This document shows, in pieces, positions 54,899 through 63,643 of a stretch of 64,000 nt of DNA; position 1 is the first letter of the stretch; each line of letters starts with the position of its first letter. The position numbers were made by a program, and so were the translations under genes. The stretch comes from Mesorhizobium metallidurans STM 2683 (GTDB lineage: Bacteria > Pseudomonadota > Alphaproteobacteria > Rhizobiales > Rhizobiaceae). A model generated the notes under the pieces. That model saw only the letters and a list, made by a program, of their open reading frames with translations. It was not told the origin of the DNA and did no database searches. The stretch spans positions 1 to 64,000 of the forward strand of contig NZ_CAUM01000095.1 of the NCBI RefSeq assembly GCF_000350085.1. The letters run 5' to 3'.

Positions 54899-57159
54899 AC
54901 GATTGTTGTGCCTCCTCATCGTCACGAAACGAGACTGTCATCCCTACGCCCGAGACGCTGCCGAGCTATGCCGTGCGGCCGGGCGTAACTTTCCCGGACT
55001 GGTCAGCGGTCACATCGCACGCGGTGAAGGACGCCTTGCTGGCCATGGTCGGGTCCGGCCATGTGCTCAATCGCTGGAGCGGCTACGATCCCGCTACGGA
55101 TCGCGCGCGCGTTGCGCTGCTTCAGCTTTACGTCGAACACGGGCGAGCGCCGGCCATAGCCGCGATTGCAAACCGTGCAGGACTCGGTGAGTCGGCCGTC
55201 CCGCCGTTGCTCGACGAGCTCCGCCGGCGCGACCTGGTCGTTCTCGACGGCGAGCGGATCGTCGGCGCCTATCCGTTCACCGACCAGGACAGGGGCCATC
55301 AGGCCACGCTGGACGGGCGCGTTCTCAACGCCATGTGCGCGGTCGACGCGCTTGGCATTGGCGCCATGACCGATCGCGACATCTCGATCACCTCGCGCTG
55401 TCGCCATTGCGGCGCGCCGATCCGGATCACCACACGGGACCGAGGGCGGGTGTTGGCCGACATCGAGCCGCGGACGTCCGTCATGTGGCAAAGCGTTCGC
55501 TATGAAGACGCCTGCGCCGCGAACTCGCTGTGCGCGACGACCGCCTTTTTCTGCTCGGATGACCATCTCTCCGCCTGGCGCGGCGAGCGTTCCGCCAACG
55601 AGCCAGGTTTTCGGCTGTCGATCGATGAAGGGCTGGAGGCCGGCCGCGCTCTGTTCGGGCCGAGCCTCGCCGGGCTAGGTGTGATACCACGACCGTCTGC
55701 CGATCCGGAATCGAAGAGCCCGGCAGCCGCGAACCGTCCCTTCCACACAAACGGTCGCAATGGAGGCGCATACGATCTCGTCGTGATCGGCGCCGGCTCG
55801 GCCGGCTTCTCCGCCTCGATCACAGCCGCCGATCAGGGCGCGCAGGTGGCGCTCATCGGCAGCGGCACCATCGGCGGCACCTGCGTCAATGTCGGCTGCG
55901 TGCCGTCAAAGACCCTGATCCGTGCGGCCGAGACACTTCACAACGCTCGCGTGGCGGCACGTTTTGCCGGCATTACTGCTGAAGCCGAACTGACAGACTG
56001 GCGCGGAACTGTTCGTCAGAAGGACACGCTCGTGTCTGGGCTGCGCCAGGCCAAATACGCGGACCTGCTCCCCGCGTACAATGGTATCGCCTATCGCGAC
56101 GGGCCAGCTCGCCTCCTCGATGGCGGCGTCGAAGTTGACGGCGCGCGTATTGCCGCTGGCAAGATCATCATCGCGACCGGCGCGCGGTCGGCAGTTCCTG
56201 CCATTCCTGGCATCGAGACCGTGCCGTATCTCACCAGCACGACGGCGCTCGACCTCGAGAAGCTGCCGCACTCGCTGCTCGTGATCGGCGGCGGCTACAT
56301 CGGCGCGGAACTCGCGCAGATGTTCGCTCGTGCTGGCGTCAAGGTGACCCTCGTCTGCCGGTCCCGTCTGCTCCCCGAGGCCGAGCCCGAGATCGGCGCG
56401 GCGCTTACGGGGTATTTCGAGGAGGAAGGGATCACCGTTATCTCCGGCATCGCTTACCGCGCGATCCGCCAAACCGATGGCGGTGCGTCACTGACGGTCA
56501 CGCGCGACGGCCAGGATATTGCGATCGACGCGGATCAGGCGCTGATCACCACGGGGCGCACGCCCAACATCGAAGGCCTTGGGCTGGCCGAGCACGGGAT
56601 CAACGTCTCGGCGAAGGGCGGCATCGTGGTCGACGACCGCATGCGCACGACCAAGGCTGGCGTCTATGCCGCCGGCGACGTCACCGGCCGCGACCAGTTC
56701 GTCTACATGGCCGCCCATGGCGCCAAGCTCGCGGCCAGGAATGCCCTCAACGGCGACAGCCTGCGCTACGACAACAGCGCGATGCCCGCCATCGTGTTCA
56801 CCGATCCGCAGGTGGCGAGCGTCGGGCTGACCGAGGCCGCCGCGCGCGCGGCCGGGCATGCGGTTCGCGTCTCCACGATCGGTCTCGACCAGGTGCCGCG
56901 CGCGCTCGCCGCTCGTGACACCCGCGGGCTGATCAAGCTCGTGGCCGCCGCCGGCAATGGCCGCCTGCTCGGCGCCCACATCCTCGCGCCGGAAGGCGCC
57001 GACAGCATCCAGACAGCCGCTCTGACGATCCGCCAGGGCCTCACCATCGATAACCTCGCGGAGATGATCTTTCCGTACCTCACCACCGTCGAGGGCCTGA
57101 AGCTCGCGGCGCTGTCGTTCGAGAAAGACGTGGCCAAGCTGTCATGTTGCGCCGGATAG
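54895..57159 (+). CDS. merBA: MerBA: fused organomercurial lyase and mercury(II) reductase
   Basis: A 754-aa bifunctional enzyme. Residues about 35-265 are a MerB domain with Cys148 and Asp151 (NAMCAVD) and Cys213 (NSLCATTAFF), the counterparts of Cys96, Asp99 and Cys159 that break C-Hg bonds. After a linker, residues about 291-754 are a MerA-type flavoprotein: FAD motif IGAGSAG, redox pair in GGTCVNVGCVPSK (Cys330, Cys335), NADPH motif IGGGYIGAE, and the C-terminal Cys pair SCCAG that feeds Hg(II) to the active site. The usual N-terminal MerP-like domain of MerA is replaced by MerB. The ATG overlaps the merF stop. Confidence 0.93.
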   Translation: MNDCCASSSSRNETVIPTPETLPSYAVRPGVTFPDWSAVTSHAVKDALLAMVGSGHVLNRWSGYDPATDRARVALLQLYVEHGRAPAIAAIANRAGLGESAVPPLLDELRRRDLVVLDGERIVGAYPFTDQDRGHQATLDGRVLNAMCAVDALGIGAMTDRDISITSRCRHCGAPIRITTRDRGRVLADIEPRTSVMWQSVRYEDACAANSLCATTAFFCSDDHLSAWRGERSANEPGFRLSIDEGLEAGRALFGPSLAGLGVIPRPSADPESKSPAAANRPFHTNGRNGGAYDLVVIGAGSAGFSASITAADQGAQVALIGSGTIGGTCVNVGCVPSKTLIRAAETLHNARVAARFAGITAEAELTDWRGTVRQKDTLVSGLRQAKYADLLPAYNGIAYRDGPARLLDGGVEVDGARIAAGKIIIATGARSAVPAIPGIETVPYLTSTTALDLEKLPHSLLVIGGGYIGAELAQMFARAGVKVTLVCRSRLLPEAEPEIGAALTGYFEEEGITVISGIAYRAIRQTDGGASLTVTRDGQDIAIDADQALITTGRTPNIEGLGLAEHGINVSAKGGIVVDDRMRTTKAGVYAAGDVTGRDQFVYMAAHGAKLAARNALNGDSLRYDNSAMPAIVFTDPQVASVGLTEAAARAAGHAVRVSTIGLDQVPRALAARDTRGLIKLVAAAGNGRLLGAHILAPEGADSIQTAALTIRQGLTIDNLAEMIFPYLTTVEGLKLAALSFEKDVAKLSCCAG

Positions 57160-57570
57160 CGATCGCGGCCGAGTGTCCGTAGCTTGTTTGCAGCACCCCA
57201 TAGTCGTCGTAGTGAGATAGCGTGCCGGATCACATTCGAGGCGGCGTTGGCGTTATGAGGGATACGCCCTCATAGCGCCAGCGGAAACGCAGTTATCAGT
57301 TTCATCCACGCTGGGGCGCCACTCCATCCGATTGAAATCGCTCACCTTCTAGACCTCGTCAGCGCGACCCATACCGGCTTGGCTTCCGGAATTCAGCCGG
57401 TTTTTCAGCCGGTTTTGGAATGCCGGCGGGCCTCGGCGCCAAAATCGCAGCATGGGTGGAGCGCTCTGTTCGGAATTGTGGATATTTTAGTCTGGCGACA
57501 GCAGATTCGCTTGCGTGGCTGCCTGTCGGCCATGCTGTCTTGCGTTCCGCCAGTGCGGGTTCTCCGGCCT
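57160..57570. other. Intergenic region right of the mer operon, about 410 bp
   Basis: Apart from the hairpin at 57248-57280 no gene or RNA was recognised. It is probably the right edge of the mer insertion, next to a decayed regulator gene. Confidence 0.4.
57248..57280 (+). terminator. Strong hairpin downstream of merBA
   Basis: Bases 57248-57261 pair over 14 bp (one G-U) with 57267-57280 around a 5-base loop (TGGCGTTATGAGGG/CCCTCATAGCGCCA). It lies 88 bases after the merBA stop. No T tract follows, so it is a candidate terminator or 3' stabilising element. Confidence 0.5.
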
Positions 57571-57935
57571 TCACGCTGCCCTCGTCCGCGTCGAGGACTG
57601 CCAGCTCTTCCCGAATGCGGAGATCAAGCCTGCCACGCGTCCGCGTACCCGCGGGGGAAGATTCATCAATCCCTCGATCAGCCGCCGGCCATCTGCGCTG
57701 GCAATGAAATCGATGCGCTCGTCGACCGACAGAGGCTGAGGTTCGCTATTCTCGTCGTTCCCGGCAGGCCTTCGAAGCGGCGGCTGACAGGCACGCCCAG
57801 CGACCTGGCGATCTCGTAGAGCATCGATGCGCTCACGCGGTTCTTAGCGTTCTCGTATTTCTGGAACTGCTGAAAGCTGATGCCGATGGATCGAGCAAGC
57901 TGCGCTCCAGGGTCGGCACTGCCAAGCGGCAAATC
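57571..57935 (-). pseudogene. XRE-family regulator remnant, 5'-truncated and frameshifted
   Basis: On the minus strand, from about 57935, the codons read [39 protein letters not shown], the second half of a rhizobial XRE helix-turn-helix. The start and first helices are missing. Near 57735 the frame shifts: the continuation [35 protein letters not shown] is in another frame and runs to a TGA at 57571-57573. The fragment begins directly at the end of the cyclase gene. Confidence 0.65.
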
Positions 57936-59004
57936 AGGCCGGGAGCCGCCACATTTGCACACGACCTGTACCACGCAATTCCGTTTCCGCGAGTGGGTCG
58001 CAAGTAAGATCTGGTCCAAGCAGTTTGTGGGTTGCATCCGAAATACGGATTTCATCGGGCTCCGCGGACGTTTGAATACGTGCGGCGAGATTAACGGTCT
58101 CGCCCCACAGGTCATAGGCGAACCGCTTTTTGCCTATGACGCCCGCGACGATTGGTCCTGAGTGAATTCCAATTCTGAGTCTTAGCGGTTGTCCTGCGAA
58201 GCGTTCGAGCTTAACCGCCTTCCGCAGTTCAAGTGCATAGTGCGCAAGGGCTTCTGCATGATCGGATCGCGCGGCGGGCAGGCCAGCGACCACCATCACA
58301 CAATCGCCGATTGTCTTGATCTTTTCGCAGCCGTATCGTTCCGAGAGCAGATCCGCCGCCTTGAAGAAGTAATTTAAAATAGCGAGCGTCGTCTCGGCTC
58401 CGACGCTCCGCGCTCTTTCCGTAAAGCCGACGATGTCGGCAAAAAGCACACTCACCTCTGCGTGGTTGTCTGCAATTTGTTCGTCCGCTTTTAACCGCTC
58501 CGCGATCGACGCCGGAAGAATGTTGAGGAGTAGGCTTTCGGCGCGCTGGTATTCACGCGACAATCCCGCTTGGCTCTGCCTCAACGCCTCGTTCGTCGAT
58601 TGCAATTTCTCGTTGAGTTGACGCTCCCTCTCTTGCAGGAGCGTCATTTCATAAGCCTTCTGTTGAAGCCGCTGCCTATTGTCGCGTTCGGCAGTGGCGT
58701 CAAGAAAGAGCAGCCACACGCAGGCATTGTCAGCAAAAAGATGAAGGTCCGCGACACGCCCGCTGGGCAGTTCGACCATGGCCATATGATATGGAAGTTC
58801 CGGGCAAGGCAGCAAACCTTCCATGAATTCAAGCTGCTCGGCAACAGGCTTACCAATGCGAAGTGATGAGAGTCCGTAATGTTTAACACTGCCGCCCTTC
58901 GCAGCTATGCAAAGCTGGGCGTCAATTTTCAAATATGCGACAGAGTGCTCGTTGTAGAAGAAATTGTAAATCCAGCTTCTGACTTCTCTTGGCAATCCAT
59001 GCAT
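57934..59004 (-). CDS. PAS-like domain class III adenylate/guanylate cyclase
   Basis: A 356-aa soluble protein. The N-terminal ~105 residues look like a PAS domain, followed by a coiled-coil linker (about 110-155) and a class III cyclase domain (about 180-335). All key positions are present: metal Asp190 (FADIVGFT) and Asp234 (IGDC), Lys230 (EKIKTIGD), and Asp298, Asn305 and Arg309 ([13 protein letters not shown]). It should make cAMP or cGMP; Lys and Asp at the specificity sites favour cAMP. It lies three bases behind the Ras-like GTPase gene as the last gene of the four-gene operon. Confidence 0.88.
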   Translation of the reverse strand: MHGLPREVRSWIYNFFYNEHSVAYLKIDAQLCIAAKGGSVKHYGLSSLRIGKPVAEQLEFMEGLLPCPELPYHMAMVELPSGRVADLHLFADNACVWLLFLDATAERDNRQRLQQKAYEMTLLQERERQLNEKLQSTNEALRQSQAGLSREYQRAESLLLNILPASIAERLKADEQIADNHAEVSVLFADIVGFTERARSVGAETTLAILNYFFKAADLLSERYGCEKIKTIGDCVMVVAGLPAARSDHAEALAHYALELRKAVKLERFAGQPLRLRIGIHSGPIVAGVIGKKRFAYDLWGETVNLAARIQTSAEPDEIRISDATHKLLGPDLTCDPLAETELRGTGRVQMWRLPA

Positions 59005-59007
59005 GGT

Positions 59008-59502
59008 CTATTTGGTGACCATCGAAGCAAGCTGACGAAATGCATCGTCAACATGTTCACCCGAAAGCGCGCTTGTTAGATAGATTTGCCATCCAAGTTG
59101 CCTCAGTTCGTTAATCTCACTATCCGATATTGCCCAACGATCGGCCAGATCGGATTTGTTGAACAGCAATACAAACGGCATGGCGCCGAATTCGGCCTCG
59201 GCCCGCTCGCGCAGCGTGAGCGCCACGGCAAGAGTAGCGGCGCGGGTCCCATCGACGACAAGCACGAGCCCGGTCGCACCTCGCACATAGCTGACGCGGA
59301 ATGAGCCGATATCGTCTTCGCCGGCCAAATCCCACAAAATCAGATCCACGGTTTTGTCCGGGAGTGCGACACTCTTCTTGTCGATTTTCACTCCCACCGT
59401 GGTCAAGTAGGTTTCTGAAAAGATGCTTTGCACAAACCTGCGAACCAGACTCGTCTTTCCGACAGCGAACCCGCCCAACATGCAGATCTTTTTTTGCAAC
59501 AT
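59008..59502 (-). CDS. Ras-like small GTPase
   Basis: A 164-aa single-domain GTPase with G1 GGFAVGKTS (10-18), a G2 Thr in TTVGVK (near 35), G3 DLAGED (58-63), G4 NKSD (115-118) and G5 TSALSG (143-148). The G3 motif has Glu where Ras has the catalytic Gln61, so intrinsic hydrolysis is probably slow and a partner may be needed. There is no lipidation signal. Bacterial relatives of this size often work with roadblock/longin proteins. It lies between the repeat-OmpA protein gene (13 bases) and the cyclase gene (3 bases). Confidence 0.88.
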   Translation of the reverse strand: MLQKKICMLGGFAVGKTSLVRRFVQSIFSETYLTTVGVKIDKKSVALPDKTVDLILWDLAGEDDIGSFRVSYVRGATGLVLVVDGTRAATLAVALTLRERAEAEFGAMPFVLLFNKSDLADRWAISDSEINELRQLGWQIYLTSALSGEHVDDAFRQLASMVTK

Positions 59503-59515
59503 CCCGGACTCCGCA

Positions 59516-62500
59516 CTAGTCTAGGTTTACCGTAACCGAAACCCGGCGATTGGCGGAGTTCCCAGTTCGACTATTTTCAGGCACCGCCGGCTCAAAGGTG
59601 CCCGCGCCCCGAACCAGCAGCAATTCCGGAGCGACGCCGCGCTTGTTGAGAAGCGCACGAACTGTCTCGGCGCGGGCGGCGCTGATCGACGCGTTGGCCG
59701 TCTCACGGCCCGTGGCGTCCGAATGGCCGGTCAACATGAACCGAGCTGTCACGCCTGACTTGCGGGCATTTTGGGCGAATTCCTTTAATTGATCCGCCAA
59801 TCTGTCGAGAACCGGCGTCTGTTCTGGTCCCGGCACAACCTTGCCGGAATAGAAGAGAATATCGGTCGCCTGGATGGCCTCTCTCAAATTATTGAGTTCC
59901 GCAAGGCTCAGCTCACGCAGCTGTGAGACATCCAGAACCACTCCGTCCGCGGACAGCTGCTGAGCGGCGGCCCGCGCCCGGTTGATCCAGGCAGCAGGAG
60001 CCTCACCCACGACAACGATGCGATCCTGGACGATCGAAAGCTGAACCGATTTCGGCGGGGTCAGCGACGCCGTCAGCCGCTTCACCACGAACTTCGGATC
60101 AAGGCTCTGATAGAATTGCCACTGCGAATGAACGCGGGCGGGATCAACCTTCGTTCCGGACAGCAGAGCCTGCGGGTCGGCGGCAAGCGGGTCTCTCAGG
60201 CCGGAAATGTAGAAATGTCCGCCCCTCGCCGTTTGTTGGGCGACGATGATTCCCGGTTGGGCCTCAAGTCGCGACACATAATGCTGCCAGCGCTCCGCCG
60301 CGCGTGCTTCGGGGCTCACATCACGGACCTTGGAGATGTCGAATTCCGGTCCGCCTGCCGAAAGCTGTCGGGCGGCGGCCCGCGCCCGATCTATCCAGGT
60401 GTCGGGAGCCTCACCCTCGGCAACGATGCGATCCTCGACGATCGAAAGCCGAACCGATTTCGGCGGGGTCAGCGACGCCGTCAGCCGCTTCAGCACGAAC
60501 TCCGGCTCAAGGCTCTGATAGAATTGCCACTGCGAATGAACGCGGGCGGGATCAACCTTCGTTCCGGACAGCAGAGCCTGCGGGTCGGCGGCAAGCGGGT
60601 CTCTCAGGCCGGCAATATAGAATTGGCCATCGCGCATTTTTTGTTCGGCAACGATGATGCCCGGCTGGCTCCCCAGTCGCGACACATAGGCCTGCCAGCG
60701 CTCCGCCGCGCGTGCTTCGGGGCTCACATCACGAACCTTGGAGATGTCGAATGCCGGTCCGCCTGCCGAAAGCTGTTGGGCGGCGGCCCGCGCCCGATCT
60801 ATCCAGGTGTCGGGAGCCTCACCCTCGGCAACGATGCGATCATTGACGATCGAAAGCCGTACTGAATCCGGCGGAATCAGCGACGCCGTTAGCCGCTTCA
60901 GCACGAACTCCGGCTCAAGGCTCTGATAGAATTTCCACTGTGAATGAACGCGGGCGGGATCGACCTGCGTTCCGGACAGCAGCGACTGCGGGTCGGCGGC
61001 AAGCGGGTCTCTCAGGCCGGCAATATAGAATTGGCCATCGCGCATTTTTTGTTCGGCAACGATGATGCCCGGCTGGCTCCCCAGTCGCGACACATAGGCC
61101 TGCCAGCGCTCCGCCGCGCGTGCTTCGGGGCTCACATCACGAACCTTGGAGATGTCGAATGCCGGTCCGCCTGCCGAAAGCTGTCGGGCGGCGGCCCGCG
61201 CCCGATCTATCCAGGTGTCGGGAGCCTCACCCTCGGCAACGATGCGATCATTGACGATCGAAAGCCGTACCGAATCCGGCGGAGCCAGCGACGCTGTCAG
61301 CCGCTTCAGCACGAACTCCGGCTCAAGGCTCTGATAGAATTGCCACTGTGAATGAACGCGGGCGGGATCGACCTGCGTTCCGGACAACAGCGACTGCGGG
61401 TCGGCGGCAAGCGGGTCTCTCAGGCCGGCAATATAGAATTGGCCGTCGCGCATTTTTTGTTCGGCAACGATGATGCCCGGCTGGCTCCCCAGTCGCGACA
61501 CATAGGCCTGCCAGCGCTGCCCGGATTGCCAGGAAAGAAAGAACCAACCGCCTGCCGGAATCAAAACCAGCAGGACTGCAGCCACCACCAGCCACGGAAA
61601 TCCCTGGTCTGATTCCTCCTGCTTCAGTTCAACGCAGGTCTGCAACTGCGTCTCTACGCCGACCAACTGCGAACTGTCGCCGTCAAACTGCTCTAAAGCC
61701 TGTGAGCATTCATCATGGATGCGAAGCAATACATCGCGAATTACTTCATGTAATTCCTCTGGCGGATTTCCCCGGATCACCGCAACCAAGGTCGCAAACG
61801 GTCCAACTTCCGACCAGAGACGAAGCTCCCCGAAACGGATAGTGTCCAGGCCGCTCTGTTCTTTTTCGTTAAATGAGTCCTTAACAAAATCTTGAATTGC
61901 GCTAAGCATCGAAGAAATTAGTTGAGGGTCTTCGCTCGTTGCGTTTTCGGCAGTTACATGCGTAATCAAAAGCCCGGAATTGCGGTTGATGAGAAAGACA
62001 TGCTCTACTCGATAGACAAGAGAATGCTTAAGAACAACTTCTGAGAAGCTCGTACCTGTTCTCCAAGCTTCAAATCTCCACTTAAGTCCATGCCAGGTAA
62101 ATATATGTCTTAAAGATTCATTCAGCGACTGAAAGGTCTGGTCGATCTTTTCGCCGATCGACTTGCGAATAGCCGGCAGAAACACCGGGTATAATATATC
62201 CGTCAGCGTGCGCGGGTTCTTCTGGATGGACCGTTGCACAGCCCTTTCGACAGCTGGCGCAAGGGCCTCGCCGAGTTGCGCGTGAGACGCACGTGCGGCT
62301 GCACTGGGGAGAACGCCGCCCACCGCAGCCGCAAGCTGCTCAGGTTCGTCGAGCAGGTGCGTAACTCGTGAAAGCTGCGAAATTTCGCGGCCGACCAGCA
62401 ACTGGCGCAGCGTTTCCATGCGAGGATCGGCGGTTGGAACTCCGTCGAAACGCGCGCGATAGTCCGGATCGACATTCCGGGCAATTTCGACCAAAAGACT

Positions 62501-62581
62501 AGCCAGAGCCTCGCGATCAATCTCTGTATCGTTCGAAGCTGTTCTTTGAGGAAGGCTGATTGGGTCGACGGTCGACGTCAA
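59516..62581 (-). CDS. Large membrane protein with four tandem repeats and C-terminal OmpA domain
   Basis: A 1021-aa protein. The cytoplasmic part (1-327) contains an alpha/beta region (about 175-300, VEHVFLINRNSGLLITHVTAE to FATLVAVIRGNPPEEL) that reads like a longin/roadblock fold. One transmembrane helix lies at about 328-351. The periplasmic part has four 136-residue repeats (about 356-899), each with an ADPQxLLSGT and LSIVxDRIV unit resembling paired BON modules. An OmpA domain (about 905-1021: TGHSDATGRE, NRRVSVTVNLD) should bind peptidoglycan. The architecture links a GTPase-type regulator inside to the cell wall outside. The coiled-coil protein gene ends seven bases upstream. Confidence 0.85.
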   Translation of the reverse strand: MTSTVDPISLPQRTASNDTEIDREALASLLVEIARNVDPDYRARFDGVPTADPRMETLRQLLVGREISQLSRVTHLLDEPEQLAAAVGGVLPSAAARASHAQLGEALAPAVERAVQRSIQKNPRTLTDILYPVFLPAIRKSIGEKIDQTFQSLNESLRHIFTWHGLKWRFEAWRTGTSFSEVVLKHSLVYRVEHVFLINRNSGLLITHVTAENATSEDPQLISSMLSAIQDFVKDSFNEKEQSGLDTIRFGELRLWSEVGPFATLVAVIRGNPPEELHEVIRDVLLRIHDECSQALEQFDGDSSQLVGVETQLQTCVELKQEESDQGFPWLVVAAVLLVLIPAGGWFFLSWQSGQRWQAYVSRLGSQPGIIVAEQKMRDGQFYIAGLRDPLAADPQSLLSGTQVDPARVHSQWQFYQSLEPEFVLKRLTASLAPPDSVRLSIVNDRIVAEGEAPDTWIDRARAAARQLSAGGPAFDISKVRDVSPEARAAERWQAYVSRLGSQPGIIVAEQKMRDGQFYIAGLRDPLAADPQSLLSGTQVDPARVHSQWKFYQSLEPEFVLKRLTASLIPPDSVRLSIVNDRIVAEGEAPDTWIDRARAAAQQLSAGGPAFDISKVRDVSPEARAAERWQAYVSRLGSQPGIIVAEQKMRDGQFYIAGLRDPLAADPQALLSGTKVDPARVHSQWQFYQSLEPEFVLKRLTASLTPPKSVRLSIVEDRIVAEGEAPDTWIDRARAAARQLSAGGPEFDISKVRDVSPEARAAERWQHYVSRLEAQPGIIVAQQTARGGHFYISGLRDPLAADPQALLSGTKVDPARVHSQWQFYQSLDPKFVVKRLTASLTPPKSVQLSIVQDRIVVVGEAPAAWINRARAAAQQLSADGVVLDVSQLRELSLAELNNLREAIQATDILFYSGKVVPGPEQTPVLDRLADQLKEFAQNARKSGVTARFMLTGHSDATGRETANASISAARAETVRALLNKRGVAPELLLVRGAGTFEPAVPENSRTGNSANRRVSVTVNLD
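59885..61516 (-). repeat. Four tandem 408-bp repeats within the OmpA-fusion gene
   Basis: Units begin at 61516, 61108, 60700 and 60292, exactly 408 bp apart, each starting with codons for RWQ. Units 1-3 are nearly identical at DNA level over long stretches; unit 4 has diverged more (for example HYVSRLEAQPG for AYVSRLGSQPG). This points to recent duplication or gene conversion of the first three. Confidence 0.9.
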
Positions 62582-62588
62582 GTTCCGA

Positions 62589-63254
62589 TCAACTCACTTT
62601 CCAGCTACGCTCCGAGTTGCTCTTGCTGCCGACGGGATCCTGATTTAGACATTTCGCAACCTCGACAAACAGGCCAGCCAGAAGATTTCGGTCGGTCTTG
62701 ACGTTGCTGAGATCGGAAAACATTTTCTCAATCAGCATCTGAATGCTTTCATTCTTTTGCTTGATTTCCTCCCGCAGCAATTGATCGCTTCGATTTACCC
62801 GGTCCGCAACTTCGCGCTCAAGCTCGCTCAATTGATCCGACAACGCGCGCACCTGCTTTTCAAGCGCCTGGTTTTGCTCGCGAAGATTCCGGTCGATCTC
62901 CTTGTCGGCCTCGGCTCGTGCATCTTTTTCGTTCCGCAATTGCGCCGCGAGCGATTCGACCTGCTTCTTTGCATTTGACTCGTACATTTCCAGATTGCGC
63001 TTGGCCTCGGATTCGACATCCTTGAAGCGCTGCAAGAACCGTTCTTCAAGCTTGGAAAAACGGCGGTCATAGTCCTGCATCTGGTTGCCGAACAGCAGAT
63101 CACGTATCTTGTCGACACCTACAGCTTCGCCGGAAACCCCGCTCTCGCGAGCCTGGACCGCCATGAAGTTCAGCCCGTTTCCCTCTGCATTACTTATCAG
63201 ATTTGCGTCCGCTTTATTTGCTGAAGAAGCGGTACTCGAAGATTCCTTGGCCAT
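62589..63254 (-). CDS. Coiled-coil protein, first gene of the GTPase/OmpA operon
   Basis: A 221-aa soluble, highly charged protein. After a Ser/Ala-rich N-terminus, residues about 55-185 form a long predicted coiled coil (YDRRFSKLEERFLQRFKDVESEAKRN, LREQNQALEKQVRALSDQLSELERE). The C-terminal KMFSDLSNVKTDRNLLAGLFVEVAKCL may be a short globular cap. No enzymatic motif. It may oligomerise or scaffold the operon's GTPase and membrane protein, which is inference. GAGATG lies near the ATG. Confidence 0.75.
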   Translation of the reverse strand: MAKESSSTASSANKADANLISNAEGNGLNFMAVQARESGVSGEAVGVDKIRDLLFGNQMQDYDRRFSKLEERFLQRFKDVESEAKRNLEMYESNAKKQVESLAAQLRNEKDARAEADKEIDRNLREQNQALEKQVRALSDQLSELEREVADRVNRSDQLLREEIKQKNESIQMLIEKMFSDLSNVKTDRNLLAGLFVEVAKCLNQDPVGSKSNSERSWKVS

Positions 63255-63643
63255 CTCTACGCCCCAATTGCCACAAGCCGGAAACAGATTAGGATGTCAG
63301 CAAATTACCCGGTCCGCAAGCCGGAATCTTCCGGAATCTTCTTGACTTAGGCCGATTCACGCATCCCTTTACATCTCCTGGACTAGCAACAAATGCACAC
63401 GTTCCGATTGGTGTCGATCTAGTGCCTCTTTGTGATAGCGGCCATAACCGGCTAACCTAGTCGACCGTTGGACGAAATCTACTATCGAAATGAGTAATAC
63501 AATGTCAGGCTATAGCTACTGGAGCGAAAATAAGTATCGCAGACTCATTAGAATCATCTAAATTAGCTGACCTGGCGGTGCACATACTGTCTCGCACCCG
63601 GCTGTATACTGCAACGATCAGCTTCCGATTCGGGTATGACGGC
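63255..63643. promoter_or_regulatory. Divergent region upstream of the GTPase/OmpA operon
   Basis: About 390 AT-richer bases between the operon and the glycosyltransferase gene. It should contain the operon promoter. A 10-base direct repeat (ccggaatctt) occurs twice in tandem at 63321-63340; no other gene was recognised. Confidence 0.4.
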
